Below, in pieces: positions 50,044-57,650 of a stretch of 64,000 nt of DNA (position 1 is the first letter of the stretch; each line of letters starts with the position of its first letter). Under the pieces are notes generated by a model. It saw only the letters and a list, made by a program, of their open reading frames with translations, was not told the origin of the DNA and searched no databases. The stretch covers positions 1-64,000 of the forward strand of contig CAWHLA010000007.1 in NCBI GenBank assembly GCA_963830065.1, in the 5' to 3' direction. Made by a program: the position numbers and the translations under genes. This DNA is from JACCZR01 sp963830065 (GTDB lineage Bacteria; Actinomycetota; Thermoleophilia; Solirubrobacterales; Thermoleophilaceae).

Positions 50044-50579
50044 CTGACCTCGGCCCCGCGCGAGCGCAGCTCCTCGAGCGCGCGCTCGGAGTCGCCCTCC
50101 TCCAGCTCGACCCCGCGGCTGCCCTCCCTGTCGACCTCGACAGCGAAACCCAGGTCCAGGGCGTCACGGCCGGTGTGAAACACGCACACGTCGGTGGCCA
50201 GGCCGGCCACCGTGAGCCGGTCCACCCCGCGCTCGCGCAGCAGGTCCTCCAGCCCGGTCCCCTCGAAGGCCGAGTATCCCTCGGTCGTGGGGTCCTGGCC
50301 CGTGTCGAGCACGAGGTCGAGGCGCGAGCGATCGAGATCGGGGTGCAGTTCGGCCCCCTCGGTGCCCTGCACGCAGTGCACCGGCCAGGGCCCCCCGTGC
50401 TCGTGGAAGGAGCCGTGGTGGGGCGGGTGCCAGTCGCGCGTGGCGATCACCAGCTCGAAGCGGGGGTCCGCCGCGAGCTCGTTCAGTCGGCCGGCGATGG
50501 CGTGGCCGTCGGGCACCTCCAGCGCCCCACCCGGCGTGAAGTCGTTCTGGAAGTCGACGATGAGCAGGGCCTCACTCAC
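50040..50579 (-). CDS. pncA: Nicotinamidase-like isochorismatase-family protein
   Basis: A 179-residue cysteine hydrolase from GTG 50579. Seen: the catalytic Asp in VDFQNDFTPGGAL, the metal site in ATRDWHPPHHGSFHEHGGPWPVHC, and the nucleophile Cys in GLATDVCVFHTGRDAL. The catalytic Lys, normally in a (Y/D)KG motif before TEGYSAFEG, is Thr here (LDTGQDPTTEGYSAFEG), one base away from Lys (ACG versus AAG). If real, activity would be impaired. The normal role is nicotinamide to nicotinate in NAD salvage. Confidence 0.87.
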   Translation of the reverse strand: MSEALLIVDFQNDFTPGGALEVPDGHAIAGRLNELAADPRFELVIATRDWHPPHHGSFHEHGGPWPVHCVQGTEGAELHPDLDRSRLDLVLDTGQDPTTEGYSAFEGTGLEDLLRERGVDRLTVAGLATDVCVFHTGRDALDLGFAVEVDREGSRGVELEEGDSERALEELRSRGAEVR

Positions 50580-50584
50580 TTTCC

Positions 50585-51175
50585 GTGAGAATACGCTCGG
50601 TGGCCAGGCCGTCCGAACTCCGCCCGTTGCTGCTCACCCCCGAGGAAGCCGCCGCGATGGACGCGCCCGGGAGCAAGGAGGCGGCGGTGCTGGTGCCCCT
50701 CTACACCTTCGACGGTGAGCTGCACGCGGTGTTCACCGAGCGCCGGGACGACATGCGCAAGCACGCGGGCGAGATCTCGTTCCCGGGCGGCCGTCAAGAC
50801 GAGCCGGATGAGGACCTGCGGCAGACCGCCCTGCGCGAGGCCGAGGAGGAGATCGGCCTGGACCCCGGCGCGGTGGAGCTCGTGGGAGCGCTGCCGCCGG
50901 TGGGCACCTTCGTGACCGGCTACCGCGTCTACCCGTTCGTGGGCACCATCCCCGCCGGGCGCACCTGGCGTCCCCAGGAGAGCGAGGTGGCCCAGGTGAT
51001 CGAGCTGTCGCTGCGCGACCTGGTGCGCGGCTACGAGAGCAAGCGGCTGCTGCGCCGGGGCGTCCCGATCAAGACCCCCACCTACACGGTGGACGGCCAC
51101 TTCGTCTGGGGCGCCACGGCGCGCATGGTCCAGTCGCTGCTGGAGCGGCTCGAGCCGCTCCTCCTGTCCGCCTAG
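50585..51175 (+). CDS. Nudix hydrolase (CoA pyrophosphatase-like)
   Basis: A 196-residue protein from GTG 50585. The Nudix box is GGRQDEPDEDLRQTALREAE, then EEIGL (GX5EX7REUXEEXGU). The preceding HAGEISFPGGR and the following PVGTFVTGYRVYPFVG are typical of the NudL/CoA-diphosphatase group. It lies divergent from the nicotinamidase, with starts 6 bases apart, and convergent with the sulfurtransferase, which it overlaps by four bases. Confidence 0.9.
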   Translation: MRIRSVARPSELRPLLLTPEEAAAMDAPGSKEAAVLVPLYTFDGELHAVFTERRDDMRKHAGEISFPGGRQDEPDEDLRQTALREAEEEIGLDPGAVELVGALPPVGTFVTGYRVYPFVGTIPAGRTWRPQESEVAQVIELSLRDLVRGYESKRLLRRGVPIKTPTYTVDGHFVWGATARMVQSLLERLEPLLLSA

Positions 51176-52018
51176 ACGTCCTTCTCGATCGGTACGTCCA
51201 CGAGGTTGCCCCACTCGGTCCAGGAGCCGTCGTAGTTCCTGACGTCCCCGTGGCCCAGCAGCTCGTGCAGCACGAACCAGGTGTGGGCCGAGCGCTCGCC
51301 GATGCGGCAGTAGGCGATCACGTCGGTGTCGCCCTTCAGCACGCCCTTGCCCTCGTAGAGCTCGCGCAGGTCGTCGGCGGACTTGAACGTCCCGTCCTCC
51401 GTCACGGCCTGGGCCCACGGGCACCGACGCGGCGCCGGGGATGTGGCCCGAGCGCTGAGCGCCCTCCTGCTCGTAGCCGGCCATGGCGATCAGCTCACCG
51501 GAGAACTCCTGCGGGGAGCGGACGTCGACCAGGCGGGTGTCGGCGTCCAGCGCCTCACCGACCTCGTCGCGCTTGGCGCGGATCGTGTCGTCACCCTCCT
51601 GGGCGGTGAACGTCTGCGCCGAGAAGCTCGGCGCGTCGGTGCTGGTGGGGCGCCCCTCGCTGATCCACTTCTCGCGCGGGCCGTTGACCAGCTTCACGTT
51701 GTCGTGCCCGTAGTACTTGAGGTACCAGTAGGTGTAGGCGGCGAACCAGTTGTTGCGGTCGCCGTAGAGCACGATCGTGTGGTCGTTGGAGATGCCCCGC
51801 GACCCGAACAGCTCGCCGAACTCCTTCGGGCCGAGGAAGTCGCGCTTGACCTGGTCCTGGAGGTCCTTCTTCCAGTCGAAGCCGATGGCTCCGGGGATGT
51901 GGGCCTCGTCGTAGAGGCCGGGATTCTCGTCGACCTCGACGATCCGAATCGAGTCGTCGTCTAGATGGTCCTCGACCCACTGGGTGTCGACGAGAACGTC
52001 CTTCGCATAGTCGGCCAC
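51172..52018 (-). CDS. Two-domain sulfurtransferase (rhodanese), frameshifted
   Basis: Thiosulfate/3-mercaptopyruvate sulfurtransferase from GTG 52018. Domain 1: VLVDTQWVEDHLDDDSIRIV and VLYGDRNNWFAAYTYWYLKY. Domain 2 begins RLVDVRSPQEFSGE; after GAASVP the frame turns to noise, but the adjacent frame continues AVTEDGTFKSADDLRELYEG, then AYCRIGERSAHTW with the catalytic Cys, and ends VDVPIEKDV at 51172. One extra base in a run near 51419 explains this. Corrected length is about 281 residues. It transfers sulfane sulfur to thiophilic acceptors. Confidence 0.88.
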
Positions 52019-52067
52019 GACTGTGCACCTCCGGGCGGCGGGGTCAAATGGTTGAAAGTCCTACGGG

Positions 52068-52080
52068 TTATCAGGGATAA
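52068..52080. promoter_or_regulatory. Operator-like inverted repeat in a divergent promoter
   Basis: TTATC-AGG-GATAA lies 50 bases upstream of the sulfurtransferase start and 56 bases upstream of the divergent HTH/zinc-finger gene. It is AT-rich for this genome. A nearby TTAGCACTC (52084-52092) equals one half of the CIRCE heat-shock operator, but the second half is poor. Confidence 0.35.
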
Positions 52081-52135
52081 GTATTAGCACTCGATCGCGG
52101 CGGTGCCATCCGGCTGCCCCGGGTATGTTCGGACC

Positions 52136-53161
52136 TTGGAGCACGCCCCCCTCCGCCCGCTGCCTTCGCGCCCGTCCCGGGCGGCCGATCCGAAGCTCGC
52201 CCGGACGTACGTCGGCGCTCGGCTGCCGCACCTGGACGCCGAGGCGGTAGCTGCCCTGGCGCTCGTCGAGCTGAGCCAGGTTGAGCGCGGGCAGGCGGCG
52301 CGCGAGCTGGGCCTGAGCGATCAGCAGATGGGCGCCGCGCTGGCCCGCGGGCGCAAGGCCCTGCGGCGCTCGGGGCACGCGCTCGCCGGCAGCGGCTGGT
52401 GCGAGCGCGCCGAGCGGATGATCAGCGACCGCCTCGACGGCGAGCTGGCCTCGCCCGCCCGCGAGCGGCTGAGCGCCCACCTGCGCAACTGCCCTCGCTG
52501 CGTCGAGCACGAGCTGCGGCTGACCCAGGCGCTCGATGCGCTCGTCGACGGGATGCCGGCGCCCGCCAAGCGTGCGGCGGCGGTGCGGCTGGTGGTTCCG
52601 ACAGTGCGGGCCCTACCGCCGGGGAATGCGCCCGAAGAGCTGGAAGAGGCGCCCGAGGCGCCGCCGATCGAGCCCCCGGCAGCCGAGCCCCCGATCGAGC
52701 GGCCGCCCGAGACGCCCCCACTCGAGCCCGTGCATGAGGAGCCCGCACTCGATCCGCCGCCCGAGGCGCCCCCGCTCGAGCCGGTGCGTGAGGAGCCCGC
52801 GATCGTGCCGCCGCCCGAGGCGCCCCCGCTCGAGCCGGTGCCTGAGGAGCCAGCGATCGTGCCTCCGCCCGAGGTGCCCCCGCTGGAGCCGGCGGCCGCA
52901 GGGCCCGCGCCCCCGCCGGCGCCACCACCCGCACCCCCGCACAGGCCTCCGCCGGCACCCGCCCGCGGGCCGGAGCTCGCGCCCCGGCCACCGGCTGCGT
53001 CACCTTCGCCTCCGGTCGCGCCCCGGCCACTTGCCGATCCGCGCCCGGTGTCGGCGCTGATCGTCGCCTTCACCTGGCACATCGCCTTTGCAGTCGCGGT
53101 GTTGCTGGCCGTCGCGACGGCCGCGGTCGCCGCGCTCGGCATCGGCGGCGGCTCGCTCTAG
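52136..53161 (+). CDS. Sigma-region-4-like HTH plus anti-sigma zinc finger, Pro-rich, single-pass membrane protein
   Basis: TTG 52136 (GTG 52103 possible). Residues about 20-80 resemble sigma factor region 4 (EAVAALALVELSQVERGQAA, then RELGLSDQQMGAALARGRKAL). Residues about 88-135 form a zinc-binding anti-sigma-type helix pair (ISDRLDGEL, then SAHLRNCPRCVEHELRLTQ with HxxxCxxC). Residues 150-310 are Pro/Glu-rich with three 18-residue repeats. One helix near the end (ALIVAFTWHIAFAVAVLLAV) anchors it with a short outside tail. The combination is unusual: a sigma-like DNA-binding segment and a zinc anti-sigma segment in one membrane protein. Confidence 0.75.
   Translation: MEHAPLRPLPSRPSRAADPKLARTYVGARLPHLDAEAVAALALVELSQVERGQAARELGLSDQQMGAALARGRKALRRSGHALAGSGWCERAERMISDRLDGELASPARERLSAHLRNCPRCVEHELRLTQALDALVDGMPAPAKRAAAVRLVVPTVRALPPGNAPEELEEAPEAPPIEPPAAEPPIERPPETPPLEPVHEEPALDPPPEAPPLEPVREEPAIVPPPEAPPLEPVPEEPAIVPPPEVPPLEPAAAGPAPPPAPPPAPPHRPPPAPARGPELAPRPPAASPSPPVAPRPLADPRPVSALIVAFTWHIAFAVAVLLAVATAAVAALGIGGGSL
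52724..52885 (+). repeat. Three tandem 54-bp repeats
   Basis: Units at 52724-52777, 52778-52831 and 52832-52885 encode EPVHEEPALDPPPEAPPL, EPVREEPAIVPPPEAPPL and EPVPEEPAIVPPPEVPPL. They lie in the proline-rich stalk of the membrane protein. Confidence 0.85.
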
Positions 53162-53176
53162 CCACCGCGGCTCGAT

Positions 53177-53668
53177 CTAGGCCGCGAGCACCTCGGCCAC
53201 ACCGCGCAGCACGGCCCCGCGCCAGGCGTGGAGATCGGCTGGGTCCTGGTCGACCACCGCCACCGGCATCCGGAAGGTCTCCCCCACCTCGCGGACGATC
53301 GCGGCGCCCCCGGCCAGCACGCCAGGGTCGACGCTGCCCGCCGCCTCGTAGACCAGGCCCCGCGCCCCCGAGTCCACCAGCTTCTCCTGCAGCGACCGCA
53401 AGCGGGGCCCGTGCAGAGCGGCCACCTCGTCAGGCTCGCCGGCGGCGCTTCCCATCAGCCAGCACACCACGCTCACGCCCTCCAGCAGGGGCAGGATGGT
53501 TCCCAGCCGGTCGGGGTCCGCCACGGCTGCCTCGGCGCCGGTGGCCTCGACGTCGGACGAGCCCTCGGGTGACCGGGTCGTCCCCCGAACCGAGTGGCCC
53601 TCCTCGATCAGCGCGGCCGCCAGGGATCGCCCGCGACAGCCGCAGCCCACGATCAGTACGCGGGCCAA
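53177..53668 (-). CDS. NAD(P)-binding Rossmann-fold protein
   Basis: A 163-residue protein opening MARVLIVGCGCRGRSLAAAL, a dinucleotide-binding GxGxxG variant (GCGCRGRSL), followed by GHSVRGTTRSPEGSSDVEAT with a basic residue pair suited to NADP. It resembles a shortened NAD-dependent epimerase or atypical SDR, lacking a catalytic YxxxK. Probable two-gene unit with the small membrane protein, whose stop lies three bases upstream of its start. Confidence 0.75.
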   Translation of the reverse strand: MARVLIVGCGCRGRSLAAALIEEGHSVRGTTRSPEGSSDVEATGAEAAVADPDRLGTILPLLEGVSVVCWLMGSAAGEPDEVAALHGPRLRSLQEKLVDSGARGLVYEAAGSVDPGVLAGGAAIVREVGETFRMPVAVVDQDPADLHAWRGAVLRGVAEVLAA

Positions 53669-53671
53669 GCC

Positions 53672-53977
53672 TCAGGTCTGGTCGCGGCGGCGGGCTCGAT
53701 CGAGCTGCTCGGACCGCCACTGCTCGTCCTCTCGGACCCGGGCCTCCATGTCCTCCTCGGTCAGCTCGGGCCGCCCGCTGCGCCGGCGCCGCTCGTTCTG
53801 GGCCTCGAGCATCTGGTCGACGTCCTCGAGCTCCAGCTCGGCCTCGAGCTCCGGCGATCGCGTCGGCTTCCAGTCGACCTGCTCGGCCCCGGAGCCCGGA
53901 TAGAACTTGCCGAGCGCGAGGAAGATCAGGACCACCACGAGCAGGGCGAAGAACATGAACACCCCGAATTCGTCCAT
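53672..53977 (-). CDS. Small single-pass membrane protein with charged C-terminal helix
   Basis: A 101-residue protein with an N-terminal membrane helix (FGVFMFFALLVVVLIFLALG) and a long charged, probably coiled-coil tail (SPELEAELELEDVDQMLEAQ, NERRRRSGRPELTEEDMEAR). The N-terminus is outside and the tail in the cytoplasm by the positive-inside rule. A common small actinobacterial type; function unknown. Confidence 0.75.
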   Translation of the reverse strand: MDEFGVFMFFALLVVVLIFLALGKFYPGSGAEQVDWKPTRSPELEAELELEDVDQMLEAQNERRRRSGRPELTEEDMEARVREDEQWRSEQLDRARRRDQT

Positions 53978-54033
53978 CGGCGGAGTCTAAGCCCGCTCCC
54001 CTTGCCCGCCAAACACCGGGCGCGCATGCGCAA

Positions 54034-54062
54034 GCGGCCGCGACCCTGAGGGCCGCGGCCGC
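54034..54062 (-). terminator. GC-rich hairpin downstream of the repeat-tailed protein gene
   Basis: GCGGCCGCG (54034-54042) pairs with CGCGGCCGC (54054-54062) around an 11-base loop, 22 bases beyond the stop of the minus-strand gene ending at 54085. Confidence 0.55.
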
Positions 54063-54084
54063 CTGGAACGCCCTTCGCGTGGGA

Positions 54085-54723
54085 CTAGCGGCGCTCGGTC
54101 TTGCCGGTGCCGTCGCGCCCGTCGGTCTCGCCGCGGGTGGACACGCCGGTGTGGAGGTTGCCGCGATCCGTGTTCTTGGCGCGGGTCTCGTGGCCGGTGC
54201 CCTGCGTGCGCTCGGTCTTGCCGGTGTGGTCGCCCGGGTCGGTCTCGCCCCGGGTGGACGCGCCGGTGTTGATCCCGCCACGGTCCGTGTTCTTCATGTG
54301 GGTCTCACGGCCCGTGCCGCGGTTGGACTGCGTGTTGGTCGCGGTGTTGTCCCGCCCCGTCCGGGTGTTGGTCTGGCCGTTCGTACCCGTGTTCGTGTCG
54401 GTGTTGGCGTTCGTGTCGGCGTCGGTGTCGTCGTCACCGTCGCCGCTCCCCGGGCCGCTGTTGTCGTCGTCGCCGCTGCCGCTGCCCGGTCCGCTGTTGG
54501 AGCTCGCGGGGATGACCGCTGCGGGCGCATCGCCCGAGCCCGACCCCGAGTCCGCCAGGGCGGTGGCCGACCACAGGAGCGGCACCGACAGCACGTAGAC
54601 CAGCGCCACGGCGATCATGAAGCCCTTTCGCGGGAGCGAGCGCTGGTTCTCGAGCTCGGACCCCTCGCCCGACAGGCCCATGTACATGGCGGGAGCGCCC
54701 GCCCGGTGATGACTGCTCTGCAT
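54085..54723 (-). CDS. Membrane-anchored protein with low-complexity tail and 39-residue repeats
   Basis: A 212-residue protein from ATG 54723 with AGGAGG eight bases upstream. One helix (GFMIAVALVYVLSVPLLWSA) serves as anchor or uncleaved signal. Then come Ser/Gly/Asp and Asp/Asn/Thr-rich low complexity (GSGSGDDDNSGPGSGDGDDD) and two imperfect repeats of about 39 residues (GTGRETHMKNTDRGGINTGA and GTGHETRAKNTDRGNLHTGV, each followed by STRGETD and TGKTER). Probably extracellular. No family recognised. The strong ribosome site supports it over the long opposite-strand frame. Confidence 0.7.
   Translation of the reverse strand: MQSSHHRAGAPAMYMGLSGEGSELENQRSLPRKGFMIAVALVYVLSVPLLWSATALADSGSGSGDAPAAVIPASSNSGPGSGSGDDDNSGPGSGDGDDDTDADTNANTDTNTGTNGQTNTRTGRDNTATNTQSNRGTGRETHMKNTDRGGINTGASTRGETDPGDHTGKTERTQGTGHETRAKNTDRGNLHTGVSTRGETDGRDGTGKTERR
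54088..54318 (-). repeat. Two tandem coding repeats of about 115 bp
   Basis: 54202-54318 (39 codons) and 54088-54201 (38 codons) encode homologous blocks sharing KNTDRG, STRGETD and TGKTER, at the C-terminus of the repeat-tailed protein. Confidence 0.75.
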
Positions 54724-54788
54724 TGGAAGTCCTCCTCGATTGCGCTTGTCCTACGGGCTCAACCCGCGGGGGCGCCAAAGCTCACGCG

Positions 54789-55685
54789 TCAGCGCAGACG
54801 GGTCCCCATGCGGCCGAAGGAGAGCTTGCGCGGGAGGGCCGCCACCAGCGGCTGGAGGGCCAGCGCGGCAGCCGCGGCCGTGGGCCGCTGCGAGGGCTCG
54901 CGAGCCATCATCGACTCGATCAGCTCGCGCAGGGCGTCCGGGGCCGCCGCCAGGTACTCGGCCTCGTGGACGAGCTGCGGGAAGCGCACCTCGCGGTCCT
55001 CCGACTCGCCCGCGCCCTTTTCGCGCGGGAACGGCCGGTTGCCGGAGACAGCGTGGTAGAGCGTCGCGCCCAGCCCGAACACGTCCGCGGCCGGGCCGAT
55101 CTGGCCCGGAAACCGCTCGGGAGCGCACTGCTCGGGCGGCATGTAGGCGTCGGTGCCGATCGCACCGGTGATCTGGGCCGCGCGCTCGAAGGTGCAGGCG
55201 ATGCTCAGGTCGATCAGGCGCGGCGGCACCCCCATCACGATGTTGTCGGGCTTGGTGTCGAGGTGGACCCAACCCTCCTCGTGCATGTAGTGCAGGGCGG
55301 CCGCGACGTGCGCAGCCAGCGGCAGGAGCTGCTCGAGGCCGAGCGGCCCTCCCTTGCGGATCAGGCGCCGCAGGGTCGGGCCCTCGAGGTGCTCGATCAG
55401 CACATGCGGATGCGGGCCCTCCAGAACGGCGTCGAACCCGCGGACGAGCACCGGATGCGCCAGCCGGCGCAGAGCGGCGGCTTCCTCCTCCAGCTCTCGC
55501 AGGGCCTTCGACGAGTCCACCTGGTCGGGGCGGATGACCTTGGCCACCATGATCGCGAACAGCCTGTCGTCCCAGACCAGCATCACCTCGAAGCGGCTGC
55601 CGCCGCCGAGCACCCGCAGCACGGAGCGCCCGGGGGCGATCTCGTCGCCCTCCTCGAAGCCCCAGCTGGCCGCCTCTTCTGCCAT
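54789..55685 (-). CDS. Serine/threonine protein kinase, catalytic domain only
   Basis: A 298-residue kinase from ATG 55685 (MAEEAASWGFEEGD); in-frame ATGs at 55697-55700 exist but overlap the divergent gene. Glycine loop VLGGGSRFEVML, Lys in FAIMVAKVIRP, catalytic loop HLDTKPDNIV with Asp and Asn, Mg-binding Asp in LIDLSIA (a DLS variant of DFG), and GTDAYMPPEQ as the activation segment end. No membrane helix or PASTA domain. Soluble Hanks-type kinase; substrates unknown. Confidence 0.9.
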   Translation of the reverse strand: MAEEAASWGFEEGDEIAPGRSVLRVLGGGSRFEVMLVWDDRLFAIMVAKVIRPDQVDSSKALRELEEEAAALRRLAHPVLVRGFDAVLEGPHPHVLIEHLEGPTLRRLIRKGGPLGLEQLLPLAAHVAAALHYMHEEGWVHLDTKPDNIVMGVPPRLIDLSIACTFERAAQITGAIGTDAYMPPEQCAPERFPGQIGPAADVFGLGATLYHAVSGNRPFPREKGAGESEDREVRFPQLVHEAEYLAAAPDALRELIESMMAREPSQRPTAAAAALALQPLVAALPRKLSFGRMGTRLR

Positions 55686-55716
55686 CGCCGTCCGCATCAT
55701 GCAGAATCACCAACCC

Positions 55717-56874
55717 GTGATCAGCTTCGAGCTCACGGACGAGCAGCGGTTGGTGAGAGAGACCGCGCGCGAGTTCGCCGACCGCGAGATCGTTCCCCGC
55801 GTCCGCGAGAACGACCGCAACGAGCGCTTCGACCTCGAGCTCGTCCAGATGCTGGCCGAGATGGGCTACCTCGGATCGATCGTCTCCGAGGAGTACGGGG
55901 GGCGCGGCGTCGACTACCGCACCTACGCCCTGATCGTCGAGGAAGTGGGCCGGGCCGACTCGGCGATGCGCACCGCGGTCTCGGTGCAGACCTCGCTCGT
56001 CTGCTCCTCGATCGAGCGCTGGGGAAGCGAGGAGCAGAAGGCCGAGTGGCTGCCTCGCCTGTGCTCGGGCGAGGCCCTGGGCTGCTTCGGGCTCACCGAG
56101 CCCGGCACCGGCTCCGACGCGGCCAACCTGGCCACTCGGGCGGAGCGCACCGACGACGGCTGGCGGATCAACGGCCAGAAGCAGTGGATCTCGATGGGCA
56201 ACTACGCCAAGGTCGCACTGGTATTCGCCCAGACCGACCCCGCCCAGAAGCACCGTGGCCTGGCCGCATTCCTGGTGCCCACCGACTCGGACGGCTTCTC
56301 CTCGACCGCGATCCACGGGAAGCTCGGCCTGCGTGGGTCGGACACGGCGGAGCTGTTCCTCGACGGGGTCGAGGTGCCCGAGTCCGCCCTGCTCGGCGAG
56401 GTGGGCGACGGCTTCAAGGTGGCCATGTCCGCGCTCGACTCGGGCCGCTTCAGCGTGGCGGCGGGCTGCGTGGGCATCTGCCAGGCGTGCGTGGAGGCCT
56501 CGGTCTCCTACGCGGGCGAGCGCGAGCAGTTCGGCCGTCCGCTCGCGTCCTTCCAGCTCGTACAGGAGCTGATCGCCGACATGGTGGTCGAGACCGACGC
56601 CGCCCGGGCGCTGCTGTGGCGCGCGGCGTGGCTGAAGGATTCGGGGGCCCCCAGCACCACCGAGACGTCAGTGGCCAAGCTGTACGCCACCGAGGCCTCG
56701 GTGCGGGCCGCCAACAACGCGATCCAGGTGCACGGCGGCTCGGGCTACGTGGACGAGTACCCAGTCGAGCGCTACCTGCGTGACGCCCGGGTGACCACGC
56801 TGTACGAGGGGACATCCCAGATCCAGAAGCTGATAATCGGTCGCGCCGTGACCGGCGTGAACGCGATGACCTGA
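55717..56874 (+). CDS. Acyl-CoA dehydrogenase
   Basis: A 385-residue FAD enzyme. I prefer GTG 55717 (VISFELTDEQRLVRETAREF) to ATG 55699. Signatures: CFGLTEPGTGSDAANLATRA, FAD and substrate contacts in WRINGQKQWISMGNYA, and RYLRDARVTTLYEGTSQIQK with the catalytic Glu. It introduces the alpha,beta double bond in acyl-CoA. First gene of a plus-strand operon with enoyl-CoA hydratase and 3-hydroxyacyl-CoA dehydrogenase. Confidence 0.93.
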   Translation: MISFELTDEQRLVRETAREFADREIVPRVRENDRNERFDLELVQMLAEMGYLGSIVSEEYGGRGVDYRTYALIVEEVGRADSAMRTAVSVQTSLVCSSIERWGSEEQKAEWLPRLCSGEALGCFGLTEPGTGSDAANLATRAERTDDGWRINGQKQWISMGNYAKVALVFAQTDPAQKHRGLAAFLVPTDSDGFSSTAIHGKLGLRGSDTAELFLDGVEVPESALLGEVGDGFKVAMSALDSGRFSVAAGCVGICQACVEASVSYAGEREQFGRPLASFQLVQELIADMVVETDAARALLWRAAWLKDSGAPSTTETSVAKLYATEASVRAANNAIQVHGGSGYVDEYPVERYLRDARVTTLYEGTSQIQKLIIGRAVTGVNAMT

Positions 56875-57650
56875 TGGCCGACGAGCACCCCGTACTGAGC
56901 GAGCGGCGCGGCGCGGTGGGCGTTGCCTACCTGAACCGCCCCGATGCGCGAAACGCGCTCTCGGCCGACCTGATGGACGAGCTGGCCGGCCTGGTCGAGG
57001 CCTGGGACGGCGACGACGAGGTCCGCTGCATCGTCATCGCCGGCAACGACGACTACTTCGCCGCGGGCGGCGACATCAAGATGATGGCCGAGCGGGGCTT
57101 CCAGGACTTCTTCACCGAGCCCGGGGCGAGCTTCTGGCACCGCCTCGCCGCCTGCAAGACGCCTCTGGTGGCCGCGGTCTCCGGCTACGCGCTGGGCGGG
57201 GGCTGCGAGTTGGCGCTGCTGTGCGACATGGTGGTGGCCTCCGAGACCGCGGAGTTCGGCCAGCCCGAGATCATGCTCGGGGTGATCCCGGGCGGCGGGG
57301 GCACGCAGCGGCTCACCAGGGTGATGGGCAAGCAGCAGGCGATGGAGCTGGTGCTGACGGGGAGGCGGATCGACGCCGAGGAGGCGCACCGGCTGGGAAT
57401 CGTCAATCGGGTGGCGCGAAAGCGCGAGTGGCTCGACAAGGCCGTGGAGCTGGCCACCGTGGTCGCCCACCGTGCCCCGCTCGCCGCGCAGATGGCCAAG
57501 AGGGCCGTGCTGGCGGCAGACGAGGTCGGCCTGCCCGCGGGCCTGGACGCCGAACGCCGGCTGTTCGAGCTGGCCCTGGCCACCGAGGACCGAGTCGAGG
57601 GCATGAACGCCTTCATCGAGAAGCGCAAGCCCGACTTCCGCGCCCGTTGA
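56874..57650 (+). CDS. Enoyl-CoA hydratase
   Basis: A 258-residue crotonase. The oxyanion hole is in FAAGGDIKMM and SGYALGGGCELALLCDMVVA, and both catalytic glutamates are present (GGGCEL and FGQPEIMLGVIPGGGGTQRL). It hydrates 2-enoyl-CoA made by the preceding dehydrogenase. Start and stop codons overlap both neighbours (TGATG and TTGA). Confidence 0.93.
   Translation: MADEHPVLSERRGAVGVAYLNRPDARNALSADLMDELAGLVEAWDGDDEVRCIVIAGNDDYFAAGGDIKMMAERGFQDFFTEPGASFWHRLAACKTPLVAAVSGYALGGGCELALLCDMVVASETAEFGQPEIMLGVIPGGGGTQRLTRVMGKQQAMELVLTGRRIDAEEAHRLGIVNRVARKREWLDKAVELATVVAHRAPLAAQMAKRAVLAADEVGLPAGLDAERRLFELALATEDRVEGMNAFIEKRKPDFRAR

Noticed and set aside
52084..52109. A complete CIRCE heat-shock operator
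   Set aside because: TTAGCACTC matches one half, but the expected GAGTGCTAA after nine bases is replaced by a poor match (GGTGCCATC).
52724..52885. CRISPR-like array
   Set aside because: The three 54-bp units are contiguous in-frame protein repeats without spacers. No CRISPR array or cas gene was seen anywhere in the window.
54079..55059. A 326-codon plus-strand frame over the repeat-tailed protein and kinase
   Set aside because: Low-complexity Ala/Gly/Val composition; the minus strand carries a strong ribosome site, a membrane helix and a complete kinase domain.
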